Shown piece after piece: positions 32,499-36,073 of a DNA stretch of 36,073 bases (position 1 is the first letter of the stretch; every line of letters begins with the position of its first letter). A program made the position numbers and the translations under genes. The notes beneath the pieces were generated by a model. The model was given only the letters and a program-made list of their open reading frames with translations. It did not search any database and was not told where the DNA came from. This DNA comes from Desulfofustis sp. GTDB taxonomy: Bacteria > Desulfobacterota > Desulfobulbia > Desulfobulbales > Desulfocapsaceae. The stretch is from NCBI GenBank assembly GCA_013042475.1, contig JABDQA010000072.1:1-36073 (forward strand), written 5' to 3'.

Positions 32499-34223
32499 AT
32501 GCAAAGCACCATAGAACGACTCAGCATGGCAGCGTTTGCGCAGATAGAGAAAGAGGTCGGTGCGCTGATCGGCACTGATCTGGAGCTCTCATTAGTGTCG
32601 GCCTCCTTGACAAAGAAGCAGGGTTTTCTGGAGAATCAAGACGGCAGCAACAGTATCATCGGTTTGCAGTTGAGAGGACGATACGAGGGAGAGGGGTGTC
32701 TTGTAGTTGCGGAAGACTGTGCCGTTCGTCTGGCCGGCAAAATGCTCATGCTGCCATCGACCGAACTCAACGATATAATCTGTGAGGGCAACTATGCTGA
32801 TGAGGAGGAACTAAGCTACGCCTTTGATGATATAGCCAAATGTCTTGTAGTTGCTTTTTTAGATACTTTTCAACGCAGTTCAAACTTTATTTCAACTATT
32901 ACCTGCCAGAGCCAGAGATTTACCGAGGGCAGAAAAGAAGTGGCCGAAATTCTCAGTCACCTGTCTACGGATCAGACATACTACCAGGTGAGCGGTACGA
33001 TGACCCTGGCCGGCGTCACTACAAACACCTTGTCGCTGTTGCTGCCTGCTTTCGTTCTTGTCTGCAGTGAGCCTTTTAAAAAACACACAGGTCAGCAAGT
33101 TGTCACAAATTCGGTTACGTCTGATATCCAAAATCATGAACAGGCCGGACTTGTTTTAGGCGAAACTCCACTAACCATTATTGAAAACGAGAATGATCCG
33201 CTTCTTCCCCATCTGAGACCGGCACTGCAGAAAGAATTGTCAAATGTGCTGGGCATCACTGTTCAAGTAAGAGTAAAAGGCAGCTTTTCCGGCCCACTTT
33301 TTGAGTTAATCAGAGGGACCGATACCAGTCCCCAGCTGCGCAGCCGCATCACTATTTCAGGCCCTGGTCAGAATCACGGCTGGCTGATCACCACAACCAG
33401 TGATGCAATGAAGCTCGGTCTGCTGCTGACCGAGGGAACTCCCGGTCTAACGATACCCGGCTCTCTGGCGGGAGGTTTCAATGCTGATTGTCAGGATGGA
33501 TACCAAGAAGTCTGTTCAATTTTTATGGATGTGATCGATCTGGTCTGTAATGATTTGTCAGAAGATGATCTTTTCATGCAGAAGGACACCGATATAGAGG
33601 AAATCGATTTAAAAACTGAATCGGTTGATCGGATAGACGACAAAGAACAGACTTTTATGCTGACATTGCTTGAAATTGTAGCCGACACCATTGCGTGCGG
33701 CACCATGCATATTCTGCTTCCAATCGAATTGTATGAGACTCTCAAAACAGTTGAGCCTGATCGTTCGCTGGAAAGCATTGTGAGCCATGGACAGGAAGTG
33801 ATTGATGAAAAGCCAATCATTGACGCGTCGAACACTACCAGCCTGACGGAGCTATCTCATCATGCAGATGTGATTCTGCTAATTGAGGATTCACCAGCTT
33901 ACGGGCCTGAAATTTTAAACTCCTTTAAAGAAACTGGAATAAAAGCAGAGAGTATCTCACTGGCCGATGAGTTCAGCACAGCCGACATGGATTCGTATCT
34001 TGCTGTTCTTCTCGTGCAGGAAAGACTTGACGAGATCGGGCTTGGAGTAGTGATCAAAATTAAGTCGACATCATCAGTCCCCCTGCTTGTGGCCGCCTCA
34101 CTATGGACCCAAACCGATGTGATGAAAGCGTTGCGCTATGGCGTGGACGATATAATTATGCTCCCGGTGGAGAGCGATGAATTGCTGCGTAAGCTCAGAG
34201 GTAAAGAACCGCTGAGTGTCTGA
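32499..34223 (+). CDS. two CheC/CheX-like segments plus a pseudo-receiver domain
   Basis: 574 residues, no signal or membrane helix. Two segments (about 1-195 and 225-420) share a pattern seen in CheX/CheC/FliM-type folds: GCLVVAEDCAVRLAGKMLMLP with FDDIAKCLVVAFLDTF in the first, and GWLITTTSDAMKLGLLL with EVCSIFMDVIDLVCNDL in the second. The CheC/CheX phosphatase motif ExxN is not kept (DIAK and EVCS at the matching places), so CheY-P hydrolysis is doubtful. Residues 456-574 look like a response-regulator receiver ('VILLIEDSPAYGPEILNSF' ... YGVDDIIMLPVESDELL), but the phospho-accepting Asp, the Thr/Ser and the Lys are all replaced. The gene is divergent from the fli-mot operon and convergent with the fleQ-like gene. 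Probably a flagellar or signalling scaffold; function unknown. Confidence 0.75.
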   Translation: MQSTIERLSMAAFAQIEKEVGALIGTDLELSLVSASLTKKQGFLENQDGSNSIIGLQLRGRYEGEGCLVVAEDCAVRLAGKMLMLPSTELNDIICEGNYADEEELSYAFDDIAKCLVVAFLDTFQRSSNFISTITCQSQRFTEGRKEVAEILSHLSTDQTYYQVSGTMTLAGVTTNTLSLLLPAFVLVCSEPFKKHTGQQVVTNSVTSDIQNHEQAGLVLGETPLTIIENENDPLLPHLRPALQKELSNVLGITVQVRVKGSFSGPLFELIRGTDTSPQLRSRITISGPGQNHGWLITTTSDAMKLGLLLTEGTPGLTIPGSLAGGFNADCQDGYQEVCSIFMDVIDLVCNDLSEDDLFMQKDTDIEEIDLKTESVDRIDDKEQTFMLTLLEIVADTIACGTMHILLPIELYETLKTVEPDRSLESIVSHGQEVIDEKPIIDASNTTSLTELSHHADVILLIEDSPAYGPEILNSFKETGIKAESISLADEFSTADMDSYLAVLLVQERLDEIGLGVVIKIKSTSSVPLLVAASLWTQTDVMKALRYGVDDIIMLPVESDELLRKLRGKEPLSV

Positions 34224-34243
34224 GAACTCCCTGGGGGATCAGG

Positions 34244-35728
34244 TCATTCGTCCCACCTTCCGTCAATTTCTTTCTTTTTTATTTTTTCAAGAAGGGTGGT
34301 GCGCTTCAGGCACAGCATCCGGGAAGCCTCTTTCTTGTTTCCGGAAGTGAACTTCAGGGCTTTGATGATCAGATCTGTTTCGAATTCATTGATCAAATCG
34401 TTGAAATCGATCGGACCGTTTTGAAAATCGACAGACGGGGTGGGTGGAGTGGACAGGGAGAATAGAGCCGCCCGCTCTGCACTGATATCGTTTTCTGAAC
34501 GGTAGACTGGCGGATTTTGGCTGACCTGCAGCTCTACACCAGTCTCCCGATGGACGGTGAATTTTACTGGCAGGTGATGAGGGTAAATCCTTTTTCCGCT
34601 ATAGAGAATTGCCATGTGCTGAACTAGATTTTCAAGCTCCCTGACATTGCCACACCATGAGTGCTGACTGAGGATTTCCATGGATTCGGATGAAAAGACG
34701 ATCTTATCCCTGCCTCTATCGACAGTGTGGCGTTTTATAAACTCACTGAGCAGTAGCGGAATATCCTCTGATCGAGACCTCAGTGGCGGAACCTCGAGGG
34801 GAATTACACTTAAACGATAATAGAGATCCTCACGGAAGCGACCTTCTTTCACAAGTTCTTCCAGGTCACAATGGGTAGCTGCTACAATTCTGGTATTTAT
34901 CGGTGTTGCCCTGAGAGAACCCACCGGCTCGAACTCTCGTTCCTGAATTACTCTCAGCAATTTGGCCTGGAGGTTGGGTTTCATATCACCAATTTCATCG
35001 AGAAACAGGGTGCCGTTGTCGGCATATTGAATCCTTCCCGTTTTGTTCTGACCTGCCCCGGTGAATGAACCTTTAAGATGTCCAAAAAGCTCGCTTTCCA
35101 ATAATTCATCTGGGATTGCGGCGCAGTTTACCGGGACGAAATTGTGTTTGCGTCGACCGCTTTTCTGATGAATGGCCTTGGCCACAAGCTCTTTTCCCGT
35201 GCCTGATTCACCTCTTATCAAAACAGTTGAGTAGTCATCTTCAGCCACCCGTCTTATTATCTCGAACAAATCCTTCATCGCTCGACTTTTGCCGATGAAG
35301 CCTGAAATAGAAGATGTTTTAGGTTTTGAGTTGGGAGGTTGGTTTCTACCGTTGAGCAGAGTAAGACAATGGTTGACGCAGAAATTAAGCTCGGCAGGTT
35401 GAACGGGAAACGTGAGCTGGAAGAAAGGTCTACCGCTCAAATCCGCATGCAGGTGTCCTTGGGGTTGGTTGTCAACTAAAAGGATGATAGCCAGATTTTT
35501 GGACTCTGCACTGATTTCTTTCAGTAACTGACTGAGTGGATAACCCGATTTAATCCTGCTGTCCAGCAATAGAATTGCACAGGGTGCGCGGCGCAGTTCG
35601 ACGATCACCGCCTCAGCGTCAACCCGTTTTTGAATTATATCTGGAAAGCGGTTGGCGATAGTTTCGACGAGCGCGTCGCCATCAGACTGGTCGGCCAACG
35701 CAATAAGAATATTGATGGACTGGCTCAT
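34244..35728 (-). CDS. FleQ-like sigma-54-dependent transcription activator
   Basis: 494 residues. The N-terminal receiver-like domain (1-~120) keeps an Asp at the phosphorylation place (LLLDS, Asp56) but lacks the usual Thr and Lys, so it may not be phosphorylated, as in FleQ. The AAA+ domain (about 142-385) has Walker A GESGTGKE (173-180), the sigma-54 loop as GSFTGA (220-225, usually GAFTGA), Walker B LFLDEIGD, and 'REDLYYRLSVIPLEVPPLR'. The C-terminal Fis-type helix-turn-helix ends 'CLKRTTLLEKIKKKEI', close to FleQ. The LFRS c-di-GMP motif of Pseudomonas FleQ is not conserved before the AAA+ domain. It is the natural activator for the sigma-54 promoter at 32.24 kb. Confidence 0.88.
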   Translation of the reverse strand: MSQSINILIALADQSDGDALVETIANRFPDIIQKRVDAEAVIVELRRAPCAILLLDSRIKSGYPLSQLLKEISAESKNLAIILLVDNQPQGHLHADLSGRPFFQLTFPVQPAELNFCVNHCLTLLNGRNQPPNSKPKTSSISGFIGKSRAMKDLFEIIRRVAEDDYSTVLIRGESGTGKELVAKAIHQKSGRRKHNFVPVNCAAIPDELLESELFGHLKGSFTGAGQNKTGRIQYADNGTLFLDEIGDMKPNLQAKLLRVIQEREFEPVGSLRATPINTRIVAATHCDLEELVKEGRFREDLYYRLSVIPLEVPPLRSRSEDIPLLLSEFIKRHTVDRGRDKIVFSSESMEILSQHSWCGNVRELENLVQHMAILYSGKRIYPHHLPVKFTVHRETGVELQVSQNPPVYRSENDISAERAALFSLSTPPTPSVDFQNGPIDFNDLINEFETDLIIKALKFTSGNKKEASRMLCLKRTTLLEKIKKKEIDGRWDE

Positions 35729-35811
35729 GGTTTTAAAATACCGGGATAATCGACAAGGGTCTTTCTAGATGTGGTAATGTCAAAAAACAGACACGCTAAC
35801 TTTAGAAATAA

Positions 35812-35841
35812 ACTATAGCACAGAGATTAACCACCCAACAA
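35812..35841 (-). promoter_or_regulatory. likely promoter of the fleQ-like gene
   Basis: Minus strand: TTGTTG, an 18-bp spacer, TATAGT with TGC before it. It leaves a leader of about 75 nt to the ATG at 35728, which itself lacks a clear ribosome site. Confidence 0.5.
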
Positions 35842-35986
35842 GTAAATAACGGCAATTATATATAAATCGGAATATGAATTAGATGTTTTACCTATATAAT
35901 GATCAAAAAGTGTTTTAAATTAACAAAAATATGACACAAATATTTAAAGCTATAAACAAACCAGATCACACTACTTAAACAGACAG

Positions 35987-36073
35987 ATGATCAGAACAAT
36001 TGGAGAGGTTTCAAGTTTTCAAACTATCGTCTTTTACTCATTTGTTTTACTTATCTTTTTCCTTGCCGGCGAG
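35987..36073 (+). CDS. possible start of a membrane or exported protein, cut by the window end
   Basis: An ATG opens a frame that stays open for 29 codons to the last base. It reads a short polar start then a hydrophobic stretch (IVFYSFVLLIFFLAGE), as in a signal peptide or first membrane helix. No good ribosome site precedes it. The 258 bp between it and the fleQ-like gene are very AT-rich with several TATAAT-like sequences (for example 35895-35900). Too short to name, and it could be chance. Confidence 0.35.
   Translation, partial: MIRTIGEVSSFQTIVFYSFVLLIFFLAGE

Noticed and set aside
35931-35978. 15-codon leader-peptide-like frame (ATG to TAA) upstream of the partial ORF
   Set aside because: No ribosome site, no attenuator hairpin, AT-rich background where such short frames are common.

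Overview
The window looks like a chromosomal segment of a motile, Gram-negative, anaerobic-type bacterium, most likely a Desulfobacterota/Deltaproteobacteria relative (Desulfobulbales-like). This placement is an inference from anaerobic-route cobalamin genes, an E. coli-like periplasmic and flagellar gene set, a sigma-54/FleQ-like flagellar regulator, and the overall protein flavour at a base composition near 50% G+C. I saw no rRNA, tRNA, CRISPR array, insertion sequence or prophage.

Left end (1-3.8 kb): the 3' part of a YejA-type peptide-binding protein, a cold-shock gene with a clear promoter, long leader and terminator, then tsaE and a YcaO-TPR protein. From 3.8 to 14.2 kb runs a tightly packed cobalamin operon: cbiG, cobJ/cbiH, cobC, cobU, cobT, cobS, a cobD-cbiP gene fusion, cbiB, cbiA and cbiC. 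It covers part of corrin-ring synthesis, amide addition, the aminopropanol arm and all of nucleotide-loop assembly. Several corrin steps (cbiK/X, cbiL, cbiF, cbiD, cbiJ, cbiE, cbiT) and the adenosyltransferase are not here. The YcaO gene sits 5 bp before cbiG, and no cobalamin riboswitch is visible ahead of the run.

Middle (14.2-21.2 kb): housekeeping and small genes: ndk with its own promoter, a 100-residue unknown, xseA on the minus strand, a YfgM-like anchored TPR protein, panC, a DegT-type aminotransferase, a small cell-wall hydrolase, a two-helix membrane protein and a lipoprotein.

Right part (20.6-36.1 kb): flagellar. A minus-strand operon reads, in transcription order, a large periplasmic beta+TPR protein, fliF, fliG, a MotE-like protein, motA, motB, fliL, fliM, fliN, flhG, a PilZ protein and probably the lipoprotein. 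A good sigma-54 promoter (TGGAAC-N5-TTGCA) lies just before its first gene. Divergent from it is a 574-residue protein with two CheC/CheX-like segments and a degenerate receiver. Convergent with that gene is a FleQ-like sigma-54 activator. The set encodes the MS ring, C ring, stator, stator accessory proteins, the number/placement ATPase and a c-di-GMP effector; the export ATPase genes (fliH/I/J) and export gate are elsewhere.

The most interesting candidates for something undescribed are the PflA-like periplasmic protein leading the fli-mot operon, the double CheX-like/pseudo-receiver protein beside it, and the YcaO-TPR protein coupled to cobalamin synthesis.
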